From contig QZDS01000005.1 of the NCBI GenBank assembly GCA_009917455.1, positions 175,084-239,083 on the forward strand: a stretch of 64,000 bases of DNA. Direction: 5' to 3'. Under the pieces are notes generated by a model that was not told where the DNA came from, did not search any database, and saw only the letters and a program-made list of their open reading frames with translations. Positions within the stretch are counted from its first letter, which is position 1. Every line of letters starts with the position of its first letter. Below, piece after piece: positions 41,512 to 50,593 of this stretch. The position numbers and the translations under genes were made by a program. The stretch comes from a bacterium 1xD8-48. GTDB taxonomy: Bacteria; Bacillota; Clostridia; Lachnospirales; Lachnospiraceae.

Positions 41512-42576
41512 ATGGAATTATATTATTATACAACAACAGAAACAATGAAGCTGATTATTACCGGCGGCAATATTTATGCTACTAATGTAGGTTATTTGAA
41601 TGACTCTGATGAATATATTAACGGCCTTCGGGAAATCAAGGGATTGCTGGAGAATGCCGGTGAATTTGGATTCCCCGATTTGCAGGACAGAGCGAATACG
41701 CTTGGGATTGAGGAAAAATATCCACTGATTAAAGCCGGATCCAGCAATATTTATTCTATTTCGTTTTCAAAAGCACGAGATTTGCTAAGCCAGTGGCATA
41801 TGTATTCCAGGGAATCAGGGGTACAGGTGAAAATGGCTTTTGATGACAGCAGAAACTATGATTATTATCAGGATGATAAGAAAATAAAAAAAGCAGAACT
41901 GAAAAAAAGAGAAGTGCATTATTTAACCAAGATTGGCATGCCGTCAAAAGAATATAGTAATGCAGGAGCAAAAGTACTTGAGGAGTTTAAGGGGGAGCTG
42001 GAACAGAACGGCGGAAATGTAGCTGATGAAATGATTAGCATATGGAAATTGATGGCTCCATTTATTAAGAATTATGGATTCAAACAGGAAGATGAAGTAC
42101 GGACAATTTTTATTTCTGACGAGACAGAATTGCAAGTGGGTTATCGGCCCGACCGTGGAGTTTTGAAACCTTACCTAAATATAAGGATGGAGAAAGGGTG
42201 GCCGATCTGCGGTATTATGGTTGGCCCAGGGAAAAATCAGGATCAGGTCTTTCAGAGTATATGCCATTTTCTTGACCATACAGAATTGAATATAGATAAA
42301 GTAGCGGATGAGAAAGTGGTGAATGATTATTTTGATGGGATGAAAGAGTATTTTTTGCCAGAAGATAAAATTCAGAGGTGTAAGGAAGAAGTTTTGAGGC
42401 TTGATCCGGCTTTGATTAAAATGGGAGTTACATATTCTGAAAAGATACAGGAAACACTGATTTCTTTTTTTCATGATAAGGAAGAGAGAAATGCCATTGA
42501 GGATTATATGAATAACAATTATTTTTGCAATAAAGGGATTATAGTGAATAAATCAAAATTGCCGTATGAATTTTAA
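41512..42576 (+). CDS. DUF2971-like protein (candidate effector)
   Basis: About 354 residues, soluble. The order of motifs resembles DUF2971: an opening MELYYYTTTETMKLIITGG with YLNDSDEY (about 28-35), then IYSISFSKARDLLSQWHMYS (about 80-99), and KQEDEVRTIFI (191-201) with the acidic E-x-E pair. The strongly conserved Tyr, Ser, Trp and Glu positions suggest an enzyme; the layout recalls ADP-ribosyltransferase folds, though I cannot prove that. ATG 41512 (GTG 41509 also possible) overlaps a GAGAGGTG ribosome site and follows the receiver gene at once, so the proteins are made together. AT-rich like its two neighbours. Confidence 0.55.
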   Translation: MELYYYTTTETMKLIITGGNIYATNVGYLNDSDEYINGLREIKGLLENAGEFGFPDLQDRANTLGIEEKYPLIKAGSSNIYSISFSKARDLLSQWHMYSRESGVQVKMAFDDSRNYDYYQDDKKIKKAELKKREVHYLTKIGMPSKEYSNAGAKVLEEFKGELEQNGGNVADEMISIWKLMAPFIKNYGFKQEDEVRTIFISDETELQVGYRPDRGVLKPYLNIRMEKGWPICGIMVGPGKNQDQVFQSICHFLDHTELNIDKVADEKVVNDYFDGMKEYFLPEDKIQRCKEEVLRLDPALIKMGVTYSEKIQETLISFFHDKEERNAIEDYMNNNYFCNKGIIVNKSKLPYEF

Positions 42577-42665
42577 TTCATTGACCCAAACATCAAAGGT
42601 ACATTTCAGTGGGAATTGTGTGATTTTATGAAATTTGTTTATGGAAATGCTGAAAGGATGTCTGC
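42577..42665 (+). pseudogene. Gene tail scrap after the DUF2971-like gene
   Basis: A start-less frame reads IDPNIKGTFQWELCDFMKFV then YGNAERMSAEK to a TAG near 42650. It is too short to assign. It may be the end of another island gene removed by the adjoining IS110 insertion or deletion. Confidence 0.3.
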
Positions 42666-42688
42666 TGAAAAATAGACACAACACCTGA

Positions 42689-43199
42689 TCAGGAAGCCGG
42701 AACAGAATCATCTTTGATGATATATTCCCGTTGTTTAAGTAGATTAAATGCCTGTGAGGCTGTCAATACCTTTGATTCTTTCACAGGACGTGCTTTTATA
42801 CGCTTATAGAGGTCGGTTATTTCAAGATGTTTCTTAGTAAGTACATAATAAACCATTTGTAAACGTACCAAAACTGATTCTAAATAGGAACCAGCACGGG
42901 AAATTCGAGTCGATTTGATTTGTCTGTTGATCTGGTCATTGCGTGGACAGCGTCCTGCCCATGAAACGAGGTGTTTCACTGTGGGGAAGGCAGACATATA
43001 ACAACTGATTTCAAAAAGACCTAGATAGAGGTCACAGAATTAGATTAAGGGCAGCTTGGTACTTATCAGAGAGACGAAGGATTTCCCGTTCTATTTCTTC
43101 AAAGTGCTTTCCTGATTCGTCGATACGATTTAGACACAGTCTGAGTTTAACGGCCTGTTCGGGAGAAACAGCCCTGTCAGCGGCGACTTGAATTTGTAT
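42689..43199 (-). pseudogene. IS110-family transposase remnant
   Basis: On the minus strand a first frame (about 43199 to 43035) reads AADRAVSPEQAVKLRLCLNR and EIEREILRLSDKYQAALNLI, then stops. After a frame break and the loss of the central GIG region a second frame (42997 to 42689) reads MSAFPTVKHLVSWAGRCPRN, the hallmark of the C-terminal Transposase_20 domain, and ends normally. The N-terminal DEDD nuclease domain is absent. The element is therefore dead. It forms part of the right border of the island. Confidence 0.75.
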
Positions 43200-43393
43200 T
43201 TATCTCAAAACACGGCTCCTGGCTGAATCTGGTTGAAAGCTTTTTCGGAAAAATGGCAAAACAATGCCTTAAGGGAATCCGTATAAACAGCAGGCAGAAA
43301 CTGGAAGAACGAATTTATAAATATATCGAAGAAATCAACGCAGACCCGCTGGTATATCACTGGACATATAAAATGGAAGATGTCTCTGTGTAA
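43199..43393 (+). pseudogene. IS630-family transposase C-terminal remnant
   Basis: Sixty-four in-frame codons read FISKHGSWLNLVESFFGKMA, KQCLKGIRINSRQKLEERIY and end WTYKMEDVSV. This is the C-terminal part of the IS630 DDE transposase, with the HGSWLN motif beside the last catalytic acid. Everything upstream is missing and the fragment abuts the IS110 remnant at 43199. After it, 43394-43499 holds only a doubtful 38-codon frame. Confidence 0.75.
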
Positions 43394-43499
43394 TTTTTGA
43401 ATATGTTTTTCAAAGACGAAGTACTAAGTATGGAACTTACGGAGCTGCATTTGAGTGATGAAATGGTGGAACTGCCAAGAGGCGGAAACAAAAGATTAG

Positions 43500-43540
43500 A
43501 AAAAGACCATCCCGCATAAAACAGCGGAGCGGTCTTTTTT
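43500..43540 (+). terminator. Intrinsic terminator at the right end of the island
   Basis: AAAGACC..CCGC pairs with GCGG..GGTCTTT, followed by TTTTT. A second small hairpin, CATGGATT/AATCCATG (43541-43564), follows at once. Confidence 0.75.
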
Positions 43541-43595
43541 CATGGATTTTTCCCCCAATCCATGTTACAATAAATTTCATTAGAAAGGAGCACAT

Positions 43596-46583
43596 ATGAA
43601 ATCACTGGTTTCTTTATTCCTGTCCCAGTCCTATCAGGACGCATGGGATGATTATATACGTTCGCTGAACCGGGCGGATTTTGCAAGGTGGGATTATGTC
43701 ATTCTTACGGCCTCCAATGAGCAGCAGGCGGAAGGCTTCCGGGCGCAGCTTCGGCAGCGGGAAGGTTTCCTGCCGGAGCAGACACGCTTTGCGGTGCTGC
43801 CGGACCCGGAGGGGAAGCGGGTGGGAAGCGGCGGGGCTACCTTAAACGTAATCCGCTATATATCGCAGCAGGAGAAAACCACGGATTTTCGGGGGCTTCG
43901 GATTCTTGTGATTCACAGCGGAGGTGACAGCAAGCGGGTGCCGCAGTACTCGGCGTTGGGCAAGCTTTTTTCTCCGGTGCCCCACGATTTGCCGGACGGG
44001 CGTTCCTCCACGCTGTTTGATGAGTTTATGATTGCCATGTCCAGCGTTCCGGCGAGAATCCGTGAGGGAATGTTGCTTTTGTCCGGCGATGTATTGCTGT
44101 TATTTAATCCTTTGCAGATTGATTATAATGGAAACGGCGCGGCAGCCATATCCTTCAAGGAGCATGTGGAGACGGGCAAGAACCACGGCGTTTATTTAAG
44201 AGGAGGGGACGGAAATGTGGCGGCCTGCCTGCAAAAGCTGCCTGCGCAGGTATTGCGGGACGCCGGAGCGGTGAACGCCCGGGAATGTGTGGATATCGAC
44301 ACGGGAGCTGTTATTTTTTCCTCGGCAATGCTGTCCTCTCTGTATCAGTTAATCAGTACCGACGGCTGCTTTGATGAGGGAAAGTATGGCCGTTTTGTGA
44401 ATGAAAAGGTACGTCTTTCTCTCTATGCGGATTTTCTCTATCCGCTGGGAAGTCAGGCAACCTTGGAGCAGTTCTATAAGGAAAAGCCGGAGGGGGATTT
44501 TTCAGAGGAGCTTGCGGTATGCCGGAGGGCGGTGTGGGAGGCGCTTCATTCCTATCGCATGAAGCTGCTGCGTCTGGCGCCGGCGAAGTTTATTCATTTC
44601 GGAACCACAAAAGAGATTATGGGTCTGATGGCGAAAGAGATTAAAGAGTACAGCTATCTGGGATGGAATAACAGGGTCAACAGCAGTATTACCCAACAGG
44701 GCGTTTCCGGCTATAACAGCGTTTTGTCTCAGCAGGCAGTTTGCGGCGAAAACATTTATCTGGAGGTTTCCTACGTTCACCATAAGGCAAGGATTGGCAA
44801 CAATGTTTTGCTCTCTTACGTGGATATCCACGATGAGGCGATTCCTGACGACGTGGTGATTCACGGGCTGAAATTAAAGGACGGCCGCTTTGTGGTGCGC
44901 ATTTTCGGAACAGAGGATAATCCGAAAACCGGAAAAGAGGGCACTTTTTTAGGGACGACACTGGGAAATTTCCTTGAGAAAAATGAAATTGCCCAGGAGG
45001 AGCTATGGGATGCCGGCGAGGAGAAACTCTGGCAGGCCAGGCTTTATCCGGTCTGTGAAAATGTTTCTGACGGCGTGGCGGCAGCGCTCAATATTTATGC
45101 CATGGCTTGCGGTGACGGGGACGTGGAAAGCTGGAGAAGGGCGGAGCGTCAGAGTCTTTGCGGGGGCTTTAACGAGGCGGATTCGGAGGCTCTGATTGCC
45201 TGGGACAGGCGGATGCTGGAGCTGGTGATGATGGACAGGCTGGCAAAGGATATTCAGGCAGGCAGGCCTGTGGGCGAGATACGTACCCAGATAAGCCCGG
45301 ACGGTCTTACCAAAATTCAGCAGAACTGGCTGGAAAAGCGATTAAAAAGAGCGGATTACAGTGAGCAGATGCGCCTGCATTACTATATTGGCAAAATCTT
45401 AAAGGGGCGCGAGGGGGAGCGGCATATCTCCGCGTGCTTCCGAACCATTCAGCAGTCGGTGCTTTCCGGTAATCAGAAGATGATTCGGGAGAATAAAGAC
45501 TGCCGGATTGTCAAAGACCGCCACACAGTAAGGCTTCCTCTGCGGGTGAACTGGGGAGGCGGCTGGAGCGACACGCCCCCTTACTGCATTGAAAACGGAG
45601 GAACGGTGTTAAATGCGGCGATTCTTCTCAAAGGGAAAATGCCTGTGGAGGTTTCTCTGGAAAGGCTGTCCGAGCACAAGATAGTGTTTGACAGCAGGGA
45701 CATGGATACCCATGGAGAATTTACAGATATCAGGGAGCTGCAGTCGGTAGGCGACCCTTATGACCCTTTTGTGCTTCAAAAAGCGGCGTTGATTGCCTGC
45801 GGCATCATTCCGGCTAAGGGCGGAAAGCTGGAGGAAATCCTTTCCCGTCTTGGGGGCGGCATTCTGATGCGCTCGGAAGTGACGGATGTTCCTCAGGGAA
45901 GCGGCCTTGGCACCAGCAGTATACTTGCCGGAGGCTGTGTGAAAGCGCTGCTTGAGTTTATGGGAATTTCCTATGGGGAAAACGAGCTGTACAGCCATGT
46001 ATCGGTGATGGAGCAGATTATGTCAACAGGCGGCGGCTGGCAGGATCAGGTGGGAGGGCTCAGCAACGGAATCAAGTACATTACCACCATGCCGGGGATT
46101 GTGCAGGATATCCGGGTTGAGCATATACGGATTCCCGGGGATGCATGGAAGGAGCTGAAAGAACGTTTTGTGCTGATTTATACAGGACAGCGAAGGCTTG
46201 CGCGCAATCTTCTGCGGGATGTGGTGGGGCGTTACATTGGAAACGAACCGGATTCCCTCTATGCCTTAGGTGAGATTCAAAGACTTGCGGCGCTGATGCG
46301 TTTTGAACTGGAGCGGGGGCATGTAGATGATTTTGCGCGGCTTTTGGACAGTCACTGGGAGCTGTCCAAAAAGATAGATGCAGGCAGCACCAACACGTTG
46401 ATTGACCAGATTTTTGCGGCGATAGATGCATTGATTGACGGACGCCTTGTGTGCGGCGCGGGCGGCGGCGGCTTTCTGCAGGTTATGCTGAAAAAGGGAG
46501 TGACAAGGGCGGACGTGGATAAGCGGCTTGGCGAGGTTTTTCAGGACAGCGACGTGGGCGTCTATGATGCGGAGCTTATGTGA
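43596..46583 (+). CDS. fkp: Bifunctional L-fucokinase / GDP-L-fucose pyrophosphorylase
   Basis: 995 residues, comparable to Bacteroides Fkp. The N-terminal half (about 1-560) is the pyrophosphorylase: a nucleotide-binding RVGSGGATLNVIRY near 75-88, a substrate region, and a beta-helix part (YSYLGWNNRVNSSI, YVHHKARIGNNVLLSYVDIH). The C-terminal half (about 640-995) is a GHMP kinase: LRVNWGGGWSDTPPYCIENG near 647, the ATP loop PQGSGLGTSSILAGG near 766 and GAGGGGFLQVML near the end. It would convert free L-fucose through fucose-1-phosphate to GDP-fucose for surface glycans. ATG 43596 follows AGAAAGGAGCAC. No fucosyltransferase is adjacent. Confidence 0.92.
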   Translation: MKSLVSLFLSQSYQDAWDDYIRSLNRADFARWDYVILTASNEQQAEGFRAQLRQREGFLPEQTRFAVLPDPEGKRVGSGGATLNVIRYISQQEKTTDFRGLRILVIHSGGDSKRVPQYSALGKLFSPVPHDLPDGRSSTLFDEFMIAMSSVPARIREGMLLLSGDVLLLFNPLQIDYNGNGAAAISFKEHVETGKNHGVYLRGGDGNVAACLQKLPAQVLRDAGAVNARECVDIDTGAVIFSSAMLSSLYQLISTDGCFDEGKYGRFVNEKVRLSLYADFLYPLGSQATLEQFYKEKPEGDFSEELAVCRRAVWEALHSYRMKLLRLAPAKFIHFGTTKEIMGLMAKEIKEYSYLGWNNRVNSSITQQGVSGYNSVLSQQAVCGENIYLEVSYVHHKARIGNNVLLSYVDIHDEAIPDDVVIHGLKLKDGRFVVRIFGTEDNPKTGKEGTFLGTTLGNFLEKNEIAQEELWDAGEEKLWQARLYPVCENVSDGVAAALNIYAMACGDGDVESWRRAERQSLCGGFNEADSEALIAWDRRMLELVMMDRLAKDIQAGRPVGEIRTQISPDGLTKIQQNWLEKRLKRADYSEQMRLHYYIGKILKGREGERHISACFRTIQQSVLSGNQKMIRENKDCRIVKDRHTVRLPLRVNWGGGWSDTPPYCIENGGTVLNAAILLKGKMPVEVSLERLSEHKIVFDSRDMDTHGEFTDIRELQSVGDPYDPFVLQKAALIACGIIPAKGGKLEEILSRLGGGILMRSEVTDVPQGSGLGTSSILAGGCVKALLEFMGISYGENELYSHVSVMEQIMSTGGGWQDQVGGLSNGIKYITTMPGIVQDIRVEHIRIPGDAWKELKERFVLIYTGQRRLARNLLRDVVGRYIGNEPDSLYALGEIQRLAALMRFELERGHVDDFARLLDSHWELSKKIDAGSTNTLIDQIFAAIDALIDGRLVCGAGGGGFLQVMLKKGVTRADVDKRLGEVFQDSDVGVYDAELM

Positions 46584-46639
46584 TACGAAAAAGCAAAGGT
46601 TTACTGGAAGGCGCCTGTTTATAAGAAAAGGAGGGCCAA

Positions 46640-47167
46640 ATGAAGTATTTAATTGTAGTGGATATGCAAAACGATTTTATTACAGGAAGCCTCGGCACGA
46701 AAGAAGCGGAGGCGATTCTTCCTGAAGTAATCGCAAAGGTGAAGAATTATGACGGAAAAGTAATTTTTACAAAGGACACCCACACCCCGGAATACTTAAG
46801 CACTCAGGAGGGCAGGAATCTTCCGGTCGAACACTGCATTTCGGGTGAGGAAGGCTGGTATCTGGACAAAGCGCTTGAGAATCTGGCGAAGTCCGGCGGC
46901 TGGCGGATTTACAATAAGCCCACCTTTGGCTGTGTGGAGCTTGCCGCAGATTTGCAGAAGGAAAATGAAAAGGAGGCTATCGAAGAAATAGAGCTGTGCG
47001 GTCTGTGTACGGATATCTGTGTAATTTCAAACGCGCTGATGCTGAAAGCCTTTATGCCGGAAGTACCGGTTGCCGTAGACGCGAAGTGCTGCGCGGGAGT
47101 TACCCCAAAGAGCCATGAAAATGCGCTGGAAGCAATGAAAATGTGCCAGATTTCTATCAGAAACTAA
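46640..47167 (+). CDS. pncA: Nicotinamidase-like cysteine hydrolase (isochorismatase fold)
   Basis: 175 residues. The catalytic triad of the family is visible: Asp8 in VVDMQNDF, Lys93 in YNKPTFGC and Cys127 in GLCTDICV. In PncA these hydrolyse nicotinamide to nicotinic acid. The family also holds other amidases, but the next gene is nicotinate phosphoribosyltransferase, so nicotinamidase is the likeliest role. ATG 46640 follows AAAGGAGGGCCAA. The metal-binding histidines of PncA (Asp-x-His) are not obvious, which leaves some doubt. Confidence 0.8.
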   Translation: MKYLIVVDMQNDFITGSLGTKEAEAILPEVIAKVKNYDGKVIFTKDTHTPEYLSTQEGRNLPVEHCISGEEGWYLDKALENLAKSGGWRIYNKPTFGCVELAADLQKENEKEAIEEIELCGLCTDICVISNALMLKAFMPEVPVAVDAKCCAGVTPKSHENALEAMKMCQISIRN

Positions 47168-47196
47168 AAAATGCGGAAGTCTTAAATAGGAGAAAG

Positions 47197-48675
47197 ATGA
47201 AAACACAATTTAACGAAAGAAATATTTCCATGGTAATGGACATGTACGAGCTGACCATGTCCAACGGGTATTTTAACAGAGAATACCAGAACACATCAGG
47301 AGCCTTCGATGTGTTTTACAGAAACAATCCCGACAATGCGGGCTACGCTATTTTCGCCGGCTTAGAGCAGGTGGTGGAATATATTCAAAATCTGCATTTC
47401 AGTGAGGAGGATGTGGCATATCTGCGCTCAAAAAATCTGTTTACAGAAGAATTTCTTGACTATCTTCTGCATTTCAAATTCAGAGGAGACATTTACGCGA
47501 TGCCGGAGGGGACGATTATGTATCCCAACGAGCCGGTGATGACGGTGGTTGCGCCGCTTATTGATGCCCAGCTTATTGAAACTACCATTTTGCTGGAAAT
47601 CAATCATCAGTCGTTGATTGCCACAAAGACTAACAGGATTGTGCAGGCGGCCAGCGGAAAGCCGGTATCGGATTTTGGGGCAAGGCGCGCCCACAATGTG
47701 GATGCGGCGGTGTACGGAGCGCGGGCGGCCTATATCGGCGGCGCTGTGGGGACGGCCACAGTCCTTGCGGGGAAAATGTTCGACATTCCGATTTCTGGAA
47801 CTATGGCTCACAGCTGGGTGATGTGCTTTGACAATGAATTTGAGGCATTTAAGGCCTATGCGGAAAGCTATCCCGACGCAACAGTTCTTCTTGTAGACAC
47901 CTATGATGTGCTAAAGAGCGGCGTACCCAATGCCATACGGACGGCAAAAGAGGTCCTGGAGCCGATGGGGAAAAGGCTGAAAGGAATTCGTCTGGATTCG
48001 GGCGACCTTGCCTATCTGTCTAAGGAGGCGCGGAAGATGCTGGACGCCGCCGGTCTTTCTGACTGCATTATCGTTGCCTCCAACAGCCTTGACGAGTATA
48101 CGATTACATCCCTGAACCGCCAGGAAGCAAAAATCGACAGCTACGGCGTGGGTGAAAAGCTGATTACCTCATCCACCACGCCGGTGTTCGGCGCTGTATA
48201 TAAGCTGGTGGCAATCAATAAGGACGGTGATTTTGTTCCGAAAATCAAGATTTCCGAGACTCTTGAAAAGATTACAAATCCGGGAATCAAGGAAATTTAC
48301 CGAGTATATGACAAGGCCGGGAAGGCTGTTGCGGACTATCTGACAATCAAAGGGGAGGTTCTTGATACCAACCGTCCGGTCCGTTATGTGGACCCGGTAA
48401 AATACTGGAAGGACAGAAGCTTTGTGGATTGCAGCTTTAAGCCTCTGCAGCAGCAGATATTTAGAGACGGCGAGCTGGTATATGAGCTGCCTGCACTGGA
48501 GGACATTAAAAAATATGTGAGGAATCAGCTTGACAGCGAAATCTGGAAGGAGGAGCAGAGATTTGAAAACTGCCACCCTCATTATCTGGATATGAGCCCG
48601 GCTATGTTTGAACTTAAGATGAGCCTTCTCCATGACGGAAGCTGCGGGTTACAGCCGTCGCAGGCAGATTTGTAG
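47197..48675 (+). CDS. pncB: Nicotinate phosphoribosyltransferase
   Basis: Joins nicotinic acid and PRPP to nicotinate mononucleotide, the entry to NAD salvage. About 492 residues. It opens MDMYELTMSNGYF. It carries FGARRAHNVDAAVYGARAAY, the GTMAHSWVM histidine motif, KGIRLDSGDLAYLSKEAR and YGVGEKLITS, all typical of the longer bacterial type. ATG 47197 is used because ATAGGAGAAAG precedes it; an in-frame ATG at 47143 lies within the upstream gene. With pncA it forms a two-gene salvage unit, 29 bases apart. Confidence 0.95.
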   Translation: MKTQFNERNISMVMDMYELTMSNGYFNREYQNTSGAFDVFYRNNPDNAGYAIFAGLEQVVEYIQNLHFSEEDVAYLRSKNLFTEEFLDYLLHFKFRGDIYAMPEGTIMYPNEPVMTVVAPLIDAQLIETTILLEINHQSLIATKTNRIVQAASGKPVSDFGARRAHNVDAAVYGARAAYIGGAVGTATVLAGKMFDIPISGTMAHSWVMCFDNEFEAFKAYAESYPDATVLLVDTYDVLKSGVPNAIRTAKEVLEPMGKRLKGIRLDSGDLAYLSKEARKMLDAAGLSDCIIVASNSLDEYTITSLNRQEAKIDSYGVGEKLITSSTTPVFGAVYKLVAINKDGDFVPKIKISETLEKITNPGIKEIYRVYDKAGKAVADYLTIKGEVLDTNRPVRYVDPVKYWKDRSFVDCSFKPLQQQIFRDGELVYELPALEDIKKYVRNQLDSEIWKEEQRFENCHPHYLDMSPAMFELKMSLLHDGSCGLQPSQADL

Positions 48676-48783
48676 CAGGAGGCAGGTCTTTCCGGCGGAG
48701 ATTCTGCAACGGCGCTTTTACCGTGGAGGTATGTTGAGGGCCTGTGAAAAGTAATCAGTGAAGAAGAAAGGGCGGAAAGCGTT

Positions 48784-50532
48784 ATGGGAAAGACGGAATT
48801 TTATCTGGTATCTTCTCTGGAAAAGGTATTTCCGTGTAAACGGCCCAAACCCATGGAAAATACGACATTGTCGGTATGGGAGGGAATGCGCGGAGCGGTG
48901 CAGCTTGTTTTTTATGCGTCAGAGAAAGGCGAGGGCAGTCTTTGGCACAGTTACAGGATTTCCGTGAAAGGGGCGCCGGCGCCAACCGAACTGTATAAGG
49001 TGGAATTACTGCCGTCGGACTTTCCGTCCTGGGAGGATGCGGCAGAGGATGAAAATTATCTGACCCATGAGCCGGGGCTTTTTCCGGATTTGCTTATGCC
49101 TTTAGAGGATGGGATTATCCGTCCGATTCCCCGGCAGTACCGGAGTGTGTGGATTTCTTTTCCTGTGACGGAAGAAACATTGCCGGGAACCTATGAAGTG
49201 GCAATTGAGGCAAGGCCGGAAGCTGTCGGGATTTCAGGAAACGGAGCGCAGCAGGAGGAGGCGGACTGCGGCTGCAAAAGCGGGATGCAGGAGACAGCGG
49301 CGGATGACTGCGCTGAAAGAACCGTCCTGTCATTTTTTCTGCGCGTGGGAAATGTGAAGATGGACAAACAAAAGCTGATTCACACGGAATGGTTTCACGG
49401 GGACTGCCTTGCGGCTTATTACCATGTAGAGCCGTTAAGCGAGGCGCATTGGGCAATAATGGAAAGGTTTATCCGGCAGGCGGGACGCCGTCACGGCGTC
49501 AATATGCTGCTGACACCGGTCTTTACGCCTCCTCTTGATACGGAGGTGGGAGGGGAGCGTCCGACGGTTCAGCTTGTGGGCATTACAGGGACAAAGGGAA
49601 AGTATTCCTTTGATTTTTCGGCATTGGCGCGCTGGACAGCCATTTGTCGGGAAAACGGAATAGAATACCTGGAAATTGCGCATCTTTTTACACAATGGGG
49701 AGCCCGCGCAACGCCTAAAATTATTGCATGCATTGACGGAGAAAATCGGAGGATTTTCGGATGGGATGTTCCGGCGGACAGTCCGAAATACCGTGAATTT
49801 CTGGAGCGCTTTCTTCCGGCGTTGCAGGCGGAGCTTCAAAAGCTGGGATATGACAGGGAGCATGTTTATTTCCATATTTCAGATGAACCCTCGGAAGAAA
49901 ACAAAAGCAGTTATCTTGCGGCAAAAAAGCAGGCGGCGGATTTGCTTTCAGGGTATCCTGTGATTGATGCGCTCAGCAGCTTTTCCCTGTACCAGACGGG
50001 CATTGTGGAGCACCCGGCTGCGTCCAACGACCATATCCAGTCCTTCATTGATGCGCAGGTTTCCGACCTGTGGGTTTATTACTGCTGTGCTCAGGGGATT
50101 GATGTTCCTAATCGTTTTTATGCAATGCCCAGCGCCCGGAACAGGATTATGGGCGTATTGATGTATTTATATCAGATAAAAGGATTTTTGCATTGGGGAT
50201 ATAATTTTTATTTTACTCAATATTCCAGAAAACCGGCGGATCCTTACAGAATGACGCACAGTGATTATGCGTTCCCTTCCGGCGACGCTTACCTTGTTTA
50301 TCCCGGCGAAGACGGGGAGCCTCTGACATCCATCCGGGCGGAGGTTCAAAACGAAGCGCTGGCTGATATTCGCATCTTAAATACTCTTGAGAAATGGAAG
50401 GGGCGCGGCGAAGGGGAAAAAATTATCTACGGGGAGGAAACAGAGCCGTTTACCTTTAAGAAATACCCTCACAGTGCAGAGTATTTGCTGTCCCTGCGGG
50501 AAAAGCTTTTTGATGCGCTTGAGAACGGATGA
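48784..50532 (+). CDS. DUF4091 / GH123-like glycoside hydrolase
   Basis: 582 residues without a signal peptide. The N-terminal beta-sandwich part (about 1-190) includes an acidic, Cys-containing insertion near 155-180. The central TIM-barrel-like part holds HVYFHISDEPSEEN, with the Asp-Glu pair used by GH123 N-acetyl-hexosaminidases. The C-terminal DUF4091 segment reads YQIKGFLHWGYNFYFTQYS and YPGEDGEPLTSIRAEVQNEA. Probably cleaves a hexosaminide in the cytoplasm. ATG 48784 with GGCGGAAAGCGTT before it. It stands alone between pncB and the T-box, so context gives no substrate. Confidence 0.8.
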   Translation: MGKTEFYLVSSLEKVFPCKRPKPMENTTLSVWEGMRGAVQLVFYASEKGEGSLWHSYRISVKGAPAPTELYKVELLPSDFPSWEDAAEDENYLTHEPGLFPDLLMPLEDGIIRPIPRQYRSVWISFPVTEETLPGTYEVAIEARPEAVGISGNGAQQEEADCGCKSGMQETAADDCAERTVLSFFLRVGNVKMDKQKLIHTEWFHGDCLAAYYHVEPLSEAHWAIMERFIRQAGRRHGVNMLLTPVFTPPLDTEVGGERPTVQLVGITGTKGKYSFDFSALARWTAICRENGIEYLEIAHLFTQWGARATPKIIACIDGENRRIFGWDVPADSPKYREFLERFLPALQAELQKLGYDREHVYFHISDEPSEENKSSYLAAKKQAADLLSGYPVIDALSSFSLYQTGIVEHPAASNDHIQSFIDAQVSDLWVYYCCAQGIDVPNRFYAMPSARNRIMGVLMYLYQIKGFLHWGYNFYFTQYSRKPADPYRMTHSDYAFPSGDAYLVYPGEDGEPLTSIRAEVQNEALADIRILNTLEKWKGRGEGEKIIYGEETEPFTFKKYPHSAEYLLSLREKLFDALENG

Positions 50533-50558
50533 AAAGCAAAAAAATATATTACACCATA

Positions 50559-50587
50559 TTGACAACAACAAAAAGATTGGCTAAAAT
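50559..50587 (+). promoter_or_regulatory. Promoter for the pheST T-box transcript
   Basis: Perfect TTGACA (50559-50564), 17 bases, TAAAAT (50582-50587). Start near 50594. Confidence 0.8.
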
Positions 50588-50593
50588 GAAAAC

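Noticed and set aside
34791..42576. CRISPR array, toxin-antitoxin pair or prophage in the island
   Set aside because: No regularly spaced direct repeats, no small overlapping gene pair, and no integrase, capsid or terminase motifs.
43403..43519. 38-codon frame ending in KRLEKDHPA between the IS630 remnant and the terminator
   Set aside because: No ribosome site, runs into the terminator stem, no recognisable family; more likely debris.
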